From the NCBI GenBank assembly GCA_030562195.1, contig JAUJPP010000006.1, forward strand, positions 4,092,001 to 4,156,000: a stretch of DNA of 64,000 nucleotides, written 5' to 3'. The first letter of the stretch is position 1. Every line of letters begins with the position of its first letter. This DNA is from Nipponacmea schrenckii. Taxonomy: Eukaryota > Mollusca > Gastropoda > Lottiidae. Positions 20,501 to 35,500 of the stretch are shown piece by piece. A program made the translations under genes and the position numbers. The notes beneath the pieces were generated by a model. The model was given only the letters and a program-made list of their open reading frames with translations, was not told the origin of the DNA and did no database searches.

Positions 20501-23500
20501 CCTTTTTCTTTAATTTCTGCCTAACTTTAGTATAATTTTTTAAAATTTCATCAAATATAACATTGGGAAATATGCAACATATATACCGGGTATAGGCTAC
20601 AATTCATCATCTTTTAACAACTTGCCAATAAATGGAGTTGTGTCCCTTTGACAAAGTCATGGACTACAATTAACACCAAGCTGTGTGGACCCAAGTTAAG
20701 TTATTCATCATGAAGCAAGGCTGTAATAGGTATCTCAATTCAAGAAATATTTCTTGTCAAGAATATAGGCTGATATACTTTCAAGTAATACCACTTCGAT
20801 TGCAATAACCTTCAAAGTCATATATTAAGACTAAGTCATCAAGCTGCAAAGTTTCAATTCAAATATAGCCAGTGATTCCAGCCAAGCGATAGTTTAGTAA
20901 AAATAATCAAAGTGACCATTTCTTTTACTTGACAATCATTAACCTGTACTTAATATTTGTTTGCTACTAATCAACAAGACCTCCGACCTTTGCTGGGTGC
21001 AGTCTTCACTGTATGTCCAATGCAATGTTAACAATATTACTGGATAATACTGTCTTGCTTCAAGATGTTTGAGACAATAAAGGGTCACTGGTTAACAGTG
21101 ATCTGATAAGCAGTTATAAGTCACGGTAGGGCACACGGATATACATTACATAACATAGTACATTGTTCTATCTACTGGTAATCAGGGACTATATAGATGT
21201 ATAATTAGTAACATGGCCAAACCAACTGCCCATATACTCTACATGACACAATGGCTAGTTGTTCTAGTCTACAATAACCTGGATGTTATGATCTACTCTA
21301 AGCCTACAAACGTTGATTTCTGTTTCCATTATATTATAATGTTGAAAACTCAACAAATTGTCAAAATAACTCTATGGCTGAACTAGTGGACATACAGGGG
21401 TGGGGGTGAGGGTATCATTTGTTCACCCAGAATAATAGTTACCCCTAATGGGCAATCTTAATTTGGAATTTCCACCCCAGGAGGACAAATCACAAAATCT
21501 TTGCTGGTAGAGGTTTTTAGCATTTGCTTGGCTTTGTCAAGTTGAAATAGGGATCCATGTATTTATTTCTACCGTTTTTGTTTCTATCAATGCTTCTTAG
21601 AATCTATTTTACTCGACCCCAAACAAATCCCTCCCCTACCCTCAATTCTAACTTTCCCTGTCCCTCTGGTTCTAGTGAGTTATGATTAGTAATAATAAAT
21701 ACAATGTTAGTAAAACAGAAAACAAGTTCTATAACTCTATACTTTCATGAACACACTTCTTTTAACAATATCCTATATTATACACACTACAGGGTTAACT
21801 GGACCAATCTTGTCCAATCAATGTATCAAATAATTCAGGAAATTTGACATCAATTTGTATATTTAAATGTACATTTGCTCTTTCTTTTTTTCGGAAAGGT
21901 ATTAAAACTTTAGCATCTTTCAATCCAAGAAAAAACAAAGTGTATTCAAGCCAAATAGTCCAAAATTATACAGTTAAGTTGTGTTGCCAATTAAAAATGA
22001 ACCAGGGCATAAAATATAAGCCAACATTATCATTTAAAATCCAACATTTTCGGATATGTGTAAAATATAAAGTTAGTATCTAACATTAGCCAATGTGTCA
22101 TGTGATCAGGTCATGTGATCGAGTCATGTGACTAGAGTGATATAGGTCAGTATTGTTATAACGAAGACATGCCGGAAATCACTGACTTAGAAACACAGTA
22201 TGAAAAATTGGTAGTCTCACCCTGCTGCATAGGATATCCGACAACACCTTGACCTTGGCCATTGAACTGCTGGCCTTGACCTCCTTGTTGCATCTGAAGT
22301 TGACCCCATTGTTGCTGCATTTGCATGTTCATTCTGGAATGGAAAATTATGTTAAAAGTTAAAATCACATTCAGAAAATCATAAAATATTTGAATCTAAC
22401 TTTGATATGCTCTACAATCTTTGAGAACACCCATCTTATTTTTTTCAGGTATCCCATTAAGCTCAGGAAATCAAATTTCTCAGCTGATGGTCAAAGGTTT
22501 GTCCCAAGCTTTCATGCGTAGTTGAGGAGAAATTTTACTATTTTCTGATGCTTTAGAAGCAATCTTTTTATCTCTATACATTCCATTATATAGACTATAC
22601 ATCTGGGATCTCTTCTATGAAGGCTTATAAAATGTTCAGAAGCAGATTGTTAGAGCTGAAATTGTAATGCCCCTGGCATCAAAAAAGTAAACTATGAAGA
22701 TTAATGTGATGCCAGAAACATGGTACTCCAAGGAATAGAATGATATATTCTGGTTCAAGTATGAGTCAAATCTCTGCTTAATACGAAAAATAGCTTGTGA
22801 CCCTAGTCTGGTAAGATTGACAGAGGCCACTACAGCCACGTCGCCAGGACAGAATTGGTACTCGGGCTCCTTGTCTTATTTTTTCTTCTTTTTCCCCCCG
22901 TCAGAAAAGAAGTCTGAAGGATGTACTTCTGACTATTCCGAGGTGCAAAAATCCCAATCGAAATTAATTTGCAATTGAACCAATCTATGCTAACAGAAGA
23001 AGGTTTTAAGAAACTAGGACGATTGGTGGGGATAAATTCTCACTAGCCAGACCCACGCACATGGTTCAGGTGAAATTAATACATGACAGACTAAATCAGG
23101 GTGCCCTTGTGGACCCCACCCAAATGTTGGAGCTTGTCTACTAAGAACCACATAATTTTAACAACAAATACTTCTTTGAATTGAAAATGTCTAGGGTTTT
23201 CTCAAGAGGCTAGCCAAGACAATTGTCTTAGAAAACAATGGAGATTGACAATAAACGGTGCTGTTTTTTTCCAGACAATGGACCATGAAATATTCTAAAC
23301 ATGTACGGCAAGGATTAACTTAATTACTCTCAGCAGTCAGAACTCGACCCCTGAACCACCCTCCTGGGAGACATATTGTTTTTATCTGGATGTCAATAAT
23401 GAAATTTAAATGGAGCCGAAGAATATCATGTGATTGATTTAATTCGTCATCATTGGTAAAAAATTACGACAAATTTTCTCAAATTGACCTTGCCTTTCCT

Positions 23501-26500
23501 AAAGTCTGATGACCTTAAATAAGTCATCTTCACTCATCATTCTGGTCAAGCCAGCTGTACTCTTATACAATAACTTTCAAGTGATAGGGGACGTCAATAA
23601 TAATACTCCAAAAAGAGAGATGTGGGGTAAATATGAATTAGTCAAATACTTACGCCTGATAATTATATCCAGGCCATTGGTTACCACCCCCAGCAGCAGA
23701 TTGAAGGTAGCCCCCTTGAGCTACATTACCATACCCTGGGTAGGCTCCAGGGTTACCTCCCCAATACCCCACATTATAAAACTGACCATAGGAATTGGGT
23801 GTCTGGAATTGTTGCTGTTGTTGCTGAAATATAATAGATTGGATATCAGAATAGACAGTTGATATATTATCTTTATGTGACATTTAGAAGTAGGTGGAAC
23901 ATTTAATAAATAAAACATATATAACTTGATAAAGATACTTGTATGTGAATTGAAACGAAATTATACATAAAACATAAAACGGTAGTATATCCATAACAAT
24001 AGTGTTCTTATGATCTATTCAATAGTTGATATATTATTTTAATTTATTGGGAATTTTTTCCATTTTTTGTTAGACTAACATTACAATGGATATTATTTCA
24101 GATGTTTCTTTTGCTTTCATCAATAATTAATAAATATCTTTTAAAACCCATATTTCTCATTGGTTATCAATATGTAGCAATTTTTTGAAAAAGTGACATG
24201 ACAAATATTCCTCAGAATTGAATGCTGTAATTGGTAATTCACTGTACTGAAGTTATGGAACCATCCATAAAACTAATTGAACAAGACTTAGATAGGATAA
24301 GAAAAAAAGACTTCTTCATTTGATAGACTTAAATCACAAAAATATAAGTTGACTTACATCTCCCATTTGGGGTGGCGTGGGTCCCTGGGCAGGGTCATTG
24401 GATTCTTTACCCCAGGAGCATTTGACCTGTTGTTCCATGACAGTAGTTCCATGGACTCCACAGATAGCGTTGGTTGCAGCTTCTTTAGAACCAAATCTGA
24501 AAAACAAAGGCATAATAAATTAATTCAAAAGTGAGTTAAATCAGACCACAATAATTTCACATCCAAGTAATTATAACTTTTTCGCTTCATTCTGTGCAGG
24601 TAATGTTTGAGAGAAGTCATAAATTACAACTTTATCAAAAGTAACATTGTCAGTATATACTATTTAATCAAGACAGCTGGGAATTGACCTTACATCCAGG
24701 TTTTCAAAATTTATAAATTTACATGCTTGTAAGAAAATCTCCTGATTTTCCTAATGACCTGTCCCCATTGTATTGGCTTGATAAATGAAAATTATGTTAA
24801 ATTAGGTTTGAGGATGCAATAGAGGTAAGATTATCTGATGGATATAAGATAAGTGTAGGTTTCTATCCATTTCGGTAGGACTACTCTTGTTCGTCAACAT
24901 AGCCTGTCCTAGTTTAACATTGATTGTTCTTATTACAACAACATCATTACTTTGACATTAAACAACCCGTCTTTTCTGCACCAAGCGGAATAAATTTGAA
25001 CTGGTCTATATGATACAACATAAAAAATGTCAAACACGTGAGATCCAATTAGAAACAGCGTTACATGAAGCGTTATTATTTCTCTATAACAATGAACGGA
25101 GATAAATTTAGAAAGTGTCTAATCACGTTAAGGTCTGATCAGATGTTTTAAACGAGCTTCGATATAAACATAGATAAAATCAGGATTATAACACATGCTA
25201 CAAACAGTTTTACGACACGTTTCATTCATTCAGTCTTATTACGTTAATTAGCAACGATGTTGGTCAGCTGTTTTACTTCACCAAGACTGATAAAATGACA
25301 GTCAGGTCATTTTGACTAATTTGATTAATTGTTCGTAAGATGGAGTTTTACATCCTTCTGTACCATGAAAAATATCTATTCTAGTCATAATTAATACATT
25401 TATCTTTAATTAGGATAACAATGAAGGTCCATGAGAGAGTTATACCAACTGATCCCAGACCAAACCTTGACATTGATCGTTCCTGATAGAAGCTCCCCTC
25501 ATGCTGCTTTCAAAGCAAAAAAAAGAAAAAGAAAGAACTGTATTTTATTTGTAGGATAACAAGTTAGGTCCACCTTGACAGGGATCCTTTCTACTAGCTG
25601 CTCCTTGGTCAAACCTCTTGACATTGATCTTTCCCAGATTATCTGAGCAACCGACAAAATGACCTCTTTTGAACCAACACTCCAACACAGCGACTGTGCT
25701 ATAGAACTCTACAATTTCACTTGTTTCAGATGAATAATCATTATTATAGCTTTTTCAGAAACGAAATTGGATTTTAATCGAATTTAAGAATCTAAAATCA
25801 ATTTTTTAACACAAGACTAGAAATGAAATGAATGGAGTTTTACATCCCACTCTTCTACACCACAAGACACCATTGTTCTGACTAGTTATAATAGGTGAAT
25901 TTAAATCTAAAAACTCAGATTCCCAATCTTTAAAGAAGCTAATCTTGGGAAGAAATATTTCTCATGTGAGAAAATCGTGAAAAAAATTAATCAATAAGAG
26001 AAAGAGTAGAGTAAAGAGAAATCAATGATTATAAACAGTTTTCAAAGATTCCAAGATAAACCATTTAATATTGTCTAGACTATATAACAATTCAGTTTAA
26101 TGTTTTATATCAGGCCTAAAATATCCACCTGTCAAAATATTTTACACCTTTCTTTATTTTTTTTAATATCTGTTAGAAATATAATCATAATATCAACATC
26201 AAATCTGGATTTTCTCAATTCAGAAATGAAATGAAATGAATGGAGTTTTACGTCCTACTCTTCTGCCCCTTAGGGCTAATGTAGAATGGCAATGTTATAA
26301 AGCGTGCAATGAGATTAATTTTGCTAGGTCTATACTATTTTTCTTTAAGAGCCCCTGCATCCAATCGGATCCTGATACGCCAGCCTTCTACAAGCCGTTA
26401 TCCAGCTTCCTGAGACACAACGGAGGAGTTTCAGTCTTCTTCTCATACTTCTGTCTTAAAACTTCTATTTCTATTATCATATCTCTAAACACTTCATTTA

Positions 26501-29500
26501 TCATAAATTTATGAAATAATTTTCATCGTTATTTTTTTTCGTATAATTCGAAGGTATTAATAAACGCCAGCCATTATCATCTAACATTATAGACTAAAAC
26601 ATATTGAAATGAGAAACACTGTAAGTATAATAATCAAGATAAATTGAGAGATTGAGGGTGACTCTTTCTATTGCTCTGGTCAGTTTCAAATAAATTCCAG
26701 TTGTCACGGAAATTAAATCAAAATATCTGTAAGATGATGACCAGACTTGAAAAAAGAAGAATCATTAATTATAGATAAAGACAGTGAATATATTCAGATT
26801 ATACGATTGGACGGCCAGATCGTGGTGAATTACTCGAATCAATTTAAAAACTAGTCAATAACCCAATTACTATATTCCTTAAAACTTAGAGAAATCACTA
26901 AATCAGTTTAAATCTAGCTTAAAACTTTAAGCCAATAAGTTTACTGTAATTCTCAAAATTCTTGATTCTGTTTTAAATCATATAAACTAGAGTCCAAAAG
27001 AAACGATACCACCTGTTTGCAACGACATAAAAGAAAAACTAAAAAATGCAGGACTTGAGGATTTATGTTACGCTTTTGAAAAATCGTTTCACAACATCTG
27101 TACAAAGATTCATTTCAATAAAAAGTGTACAATCAATATGACAAGCCTTTAAAGATGGGTGGGGTCTGTCAGCTGTTTTATACAGTTTATATGCACAAGG
27201 CTAGAGAGGGAAATGTCACTTTCAACAAATTTTTTTTTTTACCGGAAAAGATAGAGTCTTCCCGGTATTTTTGATCGACTATGCAATGTTTTCATACTAA
27301 AAATTCACTTAGTTAAAAAAAGAATTGAATATACATTGGTATCGTTTCTTTTGGAAACTAGTTTATTTCAAGAGTGTTATTTTTATTTTTTTTCTTTGCC
27401 ATGGATGGTGAAGGTACAATAAATTAGGAATCTACAGCCACCAATAAGGTGAGAGGTATTTAGTTTAAAGCAAGAGTTTTATACAACTGACTGGGTTATG
27501 AAGGTTAGCAATGCCATTCAGTTGGCAATGAGGGAAATTTTACCCTGAATGTAAATCACTATCAACTTTAAAGAGTTGTAAGTTGTTAGCAGACATATGG
27601 TAAAAAACAGATAATTATTTCCGTTTTTTTCTGTTCTGACTCGATTAGGTTTTTTCTAACAATGACCAGAGATGTATTTTGAGCGTTGCCATGTTGAAAT
27701 TATCTATCTGTTTTTATTGTTAATCAAATTTCTCTCTCGACAACCTCCATCCCATAATTCACTGGTGTAGGTATGAACGAACGTGAGGTTTATGTTAAAT
27801 CAATACCATATACAGCTGTTTCCTTCCCCGTTTTATTGTTTTAAATAATTTCCTGACCAGACTACCAGATCCACTATTTATTTTCCTTGCTTTATGGCCT
27901 TTTCCTCTGGTCCAATATCATACATACAATTCAATATTGTGCTATATTACATCTCTTACAACATTCAAACATTAATATTTGTTCTAAAGTTCATTCATCA
28001 CAACCACCTAGAGAAATAACAGGTGCCCATACCATGAAATACTATTTTCCAGGGTTTGTCGCCTTTTTCTTATATCATATTATACATAGACATGAATATT
28101 GATAGTATTTGATATATCATTTTTTTATTTGTAAAACCAATGTCCAATGGTACAAATGACTTACTAATTTTCACTTAAATAAGAAGCTTATCTATTGTTC
28201 TGTAACCAAGGCCAGTGCTTTCATTGAGACTCGTCTCAATCTATTGCTCTGTGACCAAGGCCAGTGCTTTCATTGAGACTTGTCTCTATCTATTGCTCTG
28301 TGACCAAGGCCGGTGCTTTCATTGAGACTCGTATCTATACACCCTTACACAAAACAGTTTATCCAGCATATCTTTTTACTGCTCAATTTCTCACCTTTGG
28401 GTTCTCGAGCAGTATTTGTTATGTATGGATTTTGTTATTGGACTCTAAACTTCAACCTATAGAAATGTTCCAGGCATAAAACACACAATCATAAAGCAAA
28501 GAGACTGAAGACAATATTGAAGTTTAAAACAATTGGTAATAAAAACAGATAATTTAAGAGTAGAAGTTACAGAATAAGAGATATTAACACTTTACTGTGT
28601 TAACAATCAATATGAACACTGGCTAATAACACCCAAATATAAAGACATTATACTTCAGTCAATACTGAATTCTATTTTCAGAATTTAAACCATGTTAAAA
28701 ACAACCTTTTTCCAGTCTGAATTAGCAAGATAATGCCATAACAATTTTAAAGACTAGTAATTGAAATGTACTGTTCGATTCAATTCTTCACGGACTTGGA
28801 TAATAAACCATGTAGTCAATACCTAAACTTCCGATTAACAAGCGTCTGAGGTACATCAAATTTTTTTTGAACTTATTATGAAAAGAATACCTTGGCTTTA
28901 ATTATTAAGAACTTCTTTTTAATTTCAAATTTGTCAAAACATAGCTTAACAACATATTAACGATACAGGTATGTAAATGATATACATAAAGTTTTACATC
29001 CGACTCTCCTGTACCTTATGGGCTAATGAAGATAGAGATACAGGTTCGTAAGATCGTTAATTGCAACTGATTAATTAACAACAGAAGTTATTGACCTAAA
29101 GAACAATATGATCAATTAAAATAACGTTATTGTTAGAACTCTGTAATACCTAAAACTACTAATTAACAAGGTAAATATCAATAAGTTTAAAGAATCTTAG
29201 ATTCATCCAACAATGACAGCTTTTAAAATCAATTGACCTATTGACCTGTTCAATATAACTATATGGTTTAAGGCAAAATTACAATGTGTTCAAGATATTT
29301 AGCTTGGGGTAAAGAAGAAACAATTCTGAACCCAAAATAAAAAATAAAAGGAAAAAAACCCAGAATAACTTGAGCAATAACTCCCTCAATCTATTTATTG
29401 ACCATACAATACAACTGTAAGGTTTCAGGCCAAATTTTGATTTATAAGAGGACAGAAACAAAGGTGATAATTCTTAAAGATACAAAATTCTGATTTAACC

Positions 29501-32500
29501 ATCAATAACTGCCTCAAGTAATATAAATCAAATGGCTTTAATATTTGATACAGATTTCAATCCTAATTTCTTGGCTCAGTCAATCTTAGCAAAGGTCGAG
29601 ATGAACTTTCAGATGTTTCAACCCAGTTTCCTTCTATCAGTGATGCTTTTGGGGGGGGGGGGGCTGACATGGTTAAAACATTTAGTCGTCCAGACGAGGC
29701 TCCCTGTGCTACAGGCTGTGCATATATCCCTTGACAGTTGGATAATTTCACTCATTGCAACCTGCATGGCCTGTATTCCTTACCCAATAAGGTGCTGAAG
29801 AGTAGGATGTAAAACTCCATTTCATTTATTTTACTAAGCCCCTGACACTTCAATAAAATGTGGTGGGCAACAGAGAGGCCTATTTTTTTCAATGATAGCT
29901 TGAAGTTAATATAATAGAATAATACTAAATAGATTCAATTCTATCTTGTTCTCTAGGCATTGAATATAAACTGTGGTAGGCAACAGAGAAGGGCAATTTG
30001 AACTAAATGATCAATTGAAATTTCGTATACATCATTCTATTCTGGAGGACCTAGAGACTAAGGTTAAACCATTGCTTGAAGTTACTAATCAAATTGAGTT
30101 ATTTGACTGTCGAATCAATTCAGATCATTGGAAATTCCTGAAAATAGCTGGTGTCAATATAAATCGTGCACCTTAATGACCCCCTGTGACTCTTTGACAA
30201 TTCCTGACAATTTATGGCATTGATTGGAACAATGGAACTTGACAATTGCAGGACCATTCAATATTTCACTGTTCAATGTCCTTTAGGCCAATACATTAAC
30301 TGTCATTTGATTTATAGACTTTATCGACATTTTAAAACAATAATTGATAACATCTATAACATTACTTTTTAACTGGAAAGGCTCTTCATCACATGTTGAA
30401 TTTTAATATTTTCATACCTTTGATTGCTAGGTTATGGAATTAAGAAAGACAAAAGAAATGAAGTAATACAGTAAAGAAAAGATAGAAACAGAGTTATGAA
30501 AAATTATATCTAGCCTATATATGACATGGGATGTAATTCTGAATTCTTTAAGTGCAGAATTTCTAATATTTGAACAGCAGATTATCAGATTTTGAATTAA
30601 TTTTTTAACGAAACAATTCTATCCCAAATGAAATAGACTTTTACACCCTATATTTCCTCACCAAAGGACAGACATCACCATGCTGTGTGTCATTTAATAT
30701 TTAAAAACATTATCTACACCAAGCTCTCTAAAGCTATATCGGTGATTGAACTGGTAAGTTTGAGCAAGGATAGCAGACAAGTTGGACCCAAGATGGCCAT
30801 TTATCATCTTAATATCTTCAGTTATAACACCATTATTCTTAAAATATAGTAACTATTCTCCGATTATCTCCATTTTATTGAGATGGAAGTGTTATTTAAC
30901 GCTGAAATTACTATCCTGGGATAGCCAAACAGAAGTGTTATTCACAACTAACTTACAATAAACCTTACGTTATATAAAACCATTCATACAACAGACATGC
31001 AATACTGTACTCTGATGATTACAGGCAGGTTATAGCACCCCAGTGATCACAGGTTTCACTAAATATTGCATATTTTAATAAATAAACCATTCTTACTTCA
31101 CTATATACGTCAACAAAGTACTGTTTCTTCATTGAGAGCCATGAATATACACTTGACATATATTGTCATTGTTTCAAAATTTCAGATTTTCAAGGAATGA
31201 CCCTTGCATTCCCTTTGTTAATGAATTAGTAACACTTTGAAAAGAGCAACATATGTCCCTAGCAATGAACCTTCTCAAATTTTTTGTCTCATTTTTTAAA
31301 TTTGAAAATGCCAAGACTCTAGTGGTTTGATTACCTTGTTTGAAGTACCAGTGTATAAATATTATTGTTAAACAATAGATTAGAATGATTATTATTGAGA
31401 TTGTAAAAACTGAAATACTGTTCAAGTTCAATCAATCTATCATTATCAATAAGTTTAATACCATAAAATCTCGTGACTTGATCACATCTGATTAATTATT
31501 CAAACTCTACTACAATATTCCTGTACAACACGATAATTTTATGACTTGAATCCCACGGGGCCAATCAACTACCTTCACAGTGACAGGCAGAACTTGTATC
31601 TCACGAAACAATATCAAATATTGCTTTACATCATATCACATCATCAAATACTCAATAATATTCAAGATATGATTGGTCAAACACAAAATTCAAATAAATA
31701 ACTCACTTTTTGATTGGTCCACTGGGAATTAATCAATTAGCACCTTACATGCTCATTGGACAATTAGAAATTTTGAATAGACATGTAAGCCTTTCATTGG
31801 TCCATTGAGACCATCGTTTGATGGTTCATATTGATAATGAGATCTCAAGGCCTAGTAAATGATCAAAAATTGAAGAGGATATTGAAAGCCTTTTTTCGGC
31901 TTTTGTTATCTGAAATCCCACAGCCCTGTTTAAATACACTGCTACATCAATATTTCACGATGTTCTTAGAAACCTAATTTCCATCTGAATTAATGTTATC
32001 CATAATTTGTACGTTAATCTCACATATACAATATCTCTGTAATTCAATTATACAGCCCTTCACTTAATACACCATAAAAACAACCAATTTCAAGCCAGTA
32101 TACAAATGGTAATTTATAAGTGAGTGCCTTTTGTTTTTTTGCTGTGAATAATTGAAAGAATGAAATTCTATTGTAAAGTGGTATTGCTGATATTTTAGTT
32201 TGGGAAAATTGCCAGACACCAAAAGTGCTGTGTAAGGCAAAGTTTTCAAGGTATGGACCTGAAATTTTGCAGAGAATAACTTCGGATAGTTGGCTACCTG
32301 TATTTCAAATGAGTGGCAGCAGTTCCAAGTTTTTGTCTGGTAATTGAAAGGGTGAAAGTCTATTGTCTTGTGGTATATATTGGAATCCTGAACTTGTCCT
32401 TCACTTTAATTTATTAATTGTCAATACATCAAAATGATGCTTACACATAACACTATATACTTCTAAAAATATCTTTACTATATAAGTGCATTGTGAATTT

Positions 32501-35500
32501 TGTAAATGAAGTGAATGGAGTTTTATGTCCTATTCTTCTGCACCTTATGGGCTAATGAAGTAAGCAATGAGAGAAATTTTTGACAGGACAGTGGCATTAG
32601 CCTTCTCTTTTGCAACTGTCGCGTATCTTTAACATGCACAGACTCGGTTAAATTCCCATCTGAACGAAAAATCTGAAAGTTTATCTTGACCTTTGCAAGG
32701 ATTGAAGAGGGTTTTAGGGTTAGCCAGCAAGCATGTAACTCACTGAGCCACCACGGCTCATTTATATAATTACCAGACTAGACTAGACCAGAGTTTGAGA
32801 TATTAAAACAACAATATTAAAGAAAGTACAAACCTGATGAAGGCATAACCCTTATCTTTAAAAACTCGAATTTCTTGAATATTTCCATAAGGTGTGAATG
32901 TTTTCCTCATTACTTCCTCTGTAATTAAAAACAAACTTCACCATTAATATATTACTCAACATTTTACGATACCTTGATCATTTTTATCATTATATTAATT
33001 TCTCAAACGAATTCATATAACTAGTTTCAATATTGTTCTTTTTATTTTCTATTTTGAGTCTAAAATCTTTAGGATTCCCAACTGTCGAGGGATCTTAACG
33101 TTCGCAGCCTGTAGCACTGTAGCTTTTTGTATGTCAGTCCCTCCAACCTGCATCACTGACAAGGGGAAACCAGCTGAAAAATCTAAAGGTTAATCTTAAC
33201 CTTTGTCGGGATTGAACCCGTGACCCACAGGTTAGCGGGCAAGCGTCTAACTCACTGAGCCACCATAGCTCCTCTGTAAATTCAGAACCAAATACATCAT
33301 CATGAAGGAATGTCAAACACTCAAAATAAATCGGATAATTATAAGAATGCAAGAGAAAACTTAAACAAGAATTACAAAGCAACATTTTTTTTTGCAAGAT
33401 ATGGCTGTTATTTTTTAAGAGTTCCTGCTATGATTGAATCTACAAGTTATAACAATATAGGTGACTTTATTCTTCTATTGACACACAATTTATACTTGTT
33501 AAGATTTTATAACATTATCTACACTCAATATTGAATCAAAAATAAATTACGCAAAAATAATTCAATTTCATGCCAGTATTTTCACTAAATTTCCTCTGAT
33601 ATATGAATTGAAGATCAGAAAATTTCACATTTACTGAGAACCGGGAAGAATAGAATCATTTGGTTTTTTTAAAATTCATCCAATTTCAAGCTTAGAGAAG
33701 GAAAAAACCATATCAAACCTCAAAAACAAATTGAAATTTGACAAAAAAATGTTGCAAAATGACAATAATAAAAAGACCAATTTTCATCAAAAAGACCTCA
33801 AATTTACATCAGCTACAATTCGAACTATAAAAACACAATTCATTATTTTAAAGTGATCCCAAATTCAATTGATATTTTTAAAATATATAATGGTTATTGT
33901 GTAAACTGAATACACAACAATTGTTATACAATTTATCAATTCAACAGTTTTCACAATGAAATTGTGAGCTGTTTTTTTACTCTTTTAATTTGAATTTGAA
34001 ATTTTATATATTTCAAAGACGCTAGGACACCCTAGAAACAATGTTAGAAGATAAGACCCTAGGATATCCTACGAACCGTGTTAGAAGATAAGACCCTAGG
34101 ACGCCCTAGAAACCGTGTTAGAAGTTAAGACCGTAGGATATCCTAGAAACAATGTTAGAAGATAAGACCCTAGGATATCCTAGAAACAATGTTAGAAGAT
34201 AAGACCCTAGGATATCCTAGAAACAATGTTAGAAGATAAGACCCTAGGATATCCTAGCAACTAGATGATTAGCAAGTTTAAGACCCTAGGATATCCTAGA
34301 AACAATGTTAGAAGATAAGACCCTAGGATATCCTAGAAACAATGTTAGAAGATAAGACCCTAGGATATCCTAGAAACAATGTTAGAAGTAAGACCAGGAC
34401 CCTAGAAACATGTTAGAAGTTAAGACCTCAGGATATCCTAGAAACAATGTTAGAAGATAAAGACCCTAGGATATCCTAGCACTAAGATCATTGAAGGAAT
34501 ACAGGGCCTCGGTATTTTAATCTTTAACAGGTGTAATACAGGCGTATATACATACCATTTAATCCATTAGTTACTCCACCACAGTACACTGTACAATTAG
34601 TAGCACTGGATTGGTTAAAAACTTCATCATATGATAACTGTTTAACATCTAGAAATACAAATATACCCAAAATAAACATCTGGCTTAAAAACGATTCAAA
34701 AATGCTTTCCAGTACTTTTGATCTGATCTTCACTCGCTCATTATCGCCATCAATCTGTTTCTAGAATCATTTTTCTGGTGGTTATGGTTTTGGTAATTGA
34801 CTCATTTTGATTACACAGGAGCGAGGATATACAGTCGCTTATATCACTAATCAATCGTTAATTATATTGAAAACTCGTAGGGCGGGAGACTTTATTGTGG
34901 TCGCTTATTGAAGGTTGGGTCTTCATATAGGTGATCGTGTGAGCAGGCTATACTGTAGGTATGGCCGTGGTCGCTAATCAGTCGTAAATTACATTGAAAA
35001 CTCGTAGGGGGGACTTTATTGTCGTCTCATATTGAAGGTGTCTCTTATAAAAGGTGGACATGTAAGTAAGATATACTGTAGGTAGACTGAAGGTGGTTTA
35101 TTGTTAGTTTTACACACTGCATGAAATTTCCTATTGAACCTCTTTGATATTTACTCCTTAACTAAATTGAGATGTAAGTTTCAGTAATCAAACTGTATGT
35201 GATAGTAAAAGTTAGATCAGAAAAAAAATTAAAGTTTGATTTCATACCTGAACCTTCACTTCCTGGTGGCCATCTTGATTCTTTGACGGTCGGTGCTGGG
35301 GGTTTCCGGGTGGCCCAGTTGGTTCTGATTGGTCGACTTCCAATCCATTGTCCATTCATGTTACCAATCGCATTCTCAGCATCCTGAAAGGAAACAATAC
35401 TTGATTAAGTAAAAACTTTTAAAAAAATACATAAGCTAAGAAACTGAAAAAAAAAAAAAGAGTTGGGCAAAACTTTGTTGCAAAATAAAAATGAAATGAA

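Larger units (their letters stand above)
24497..32833 (-). other. Large TIA intron (8.3 kb) rich in repeats
   Basis: Contains family 2 SINE pieces (-, about 25440-25640), family 1 SINE pieces (- at 25825-25875, 26222-26300, 28986-29036, 30628-30700 and 32513-32762; + at 29750-29835), a foldback element (26984-27361), a 50-bp x3 tandem repeat (28190-28338) and a 13-G run (29651-29663). 24550-25430 and 27365-28185 show nothing I can name. Confidence 0.7.
32919..34555 (-). other. TIA intron, 1.6 kb
   Basis: Holds a family 1 SINE (-, 33060-33275) and the 36-bp palindromic minisatellite (34018-34487). The ORF at 33134-33397 is a shadow of the SINE. Confidence 0.75.

Noticed and set aside
29532..29798. 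88-codon + strand ORF and its minus-strand partner
   Set aside because: It spans a G13 run and a SINE 3' end and resembles no protein family.
33134..33397. 87-codon minus-strand ORF
   Set aside because: It covers a SINE copy; the Cys/Leu/Arg-rich translation has no family match.
34018..34487. CRISPR-like array
   Set aside because: The units are contiguous tandem copies without unique spacers, in an animal intron.
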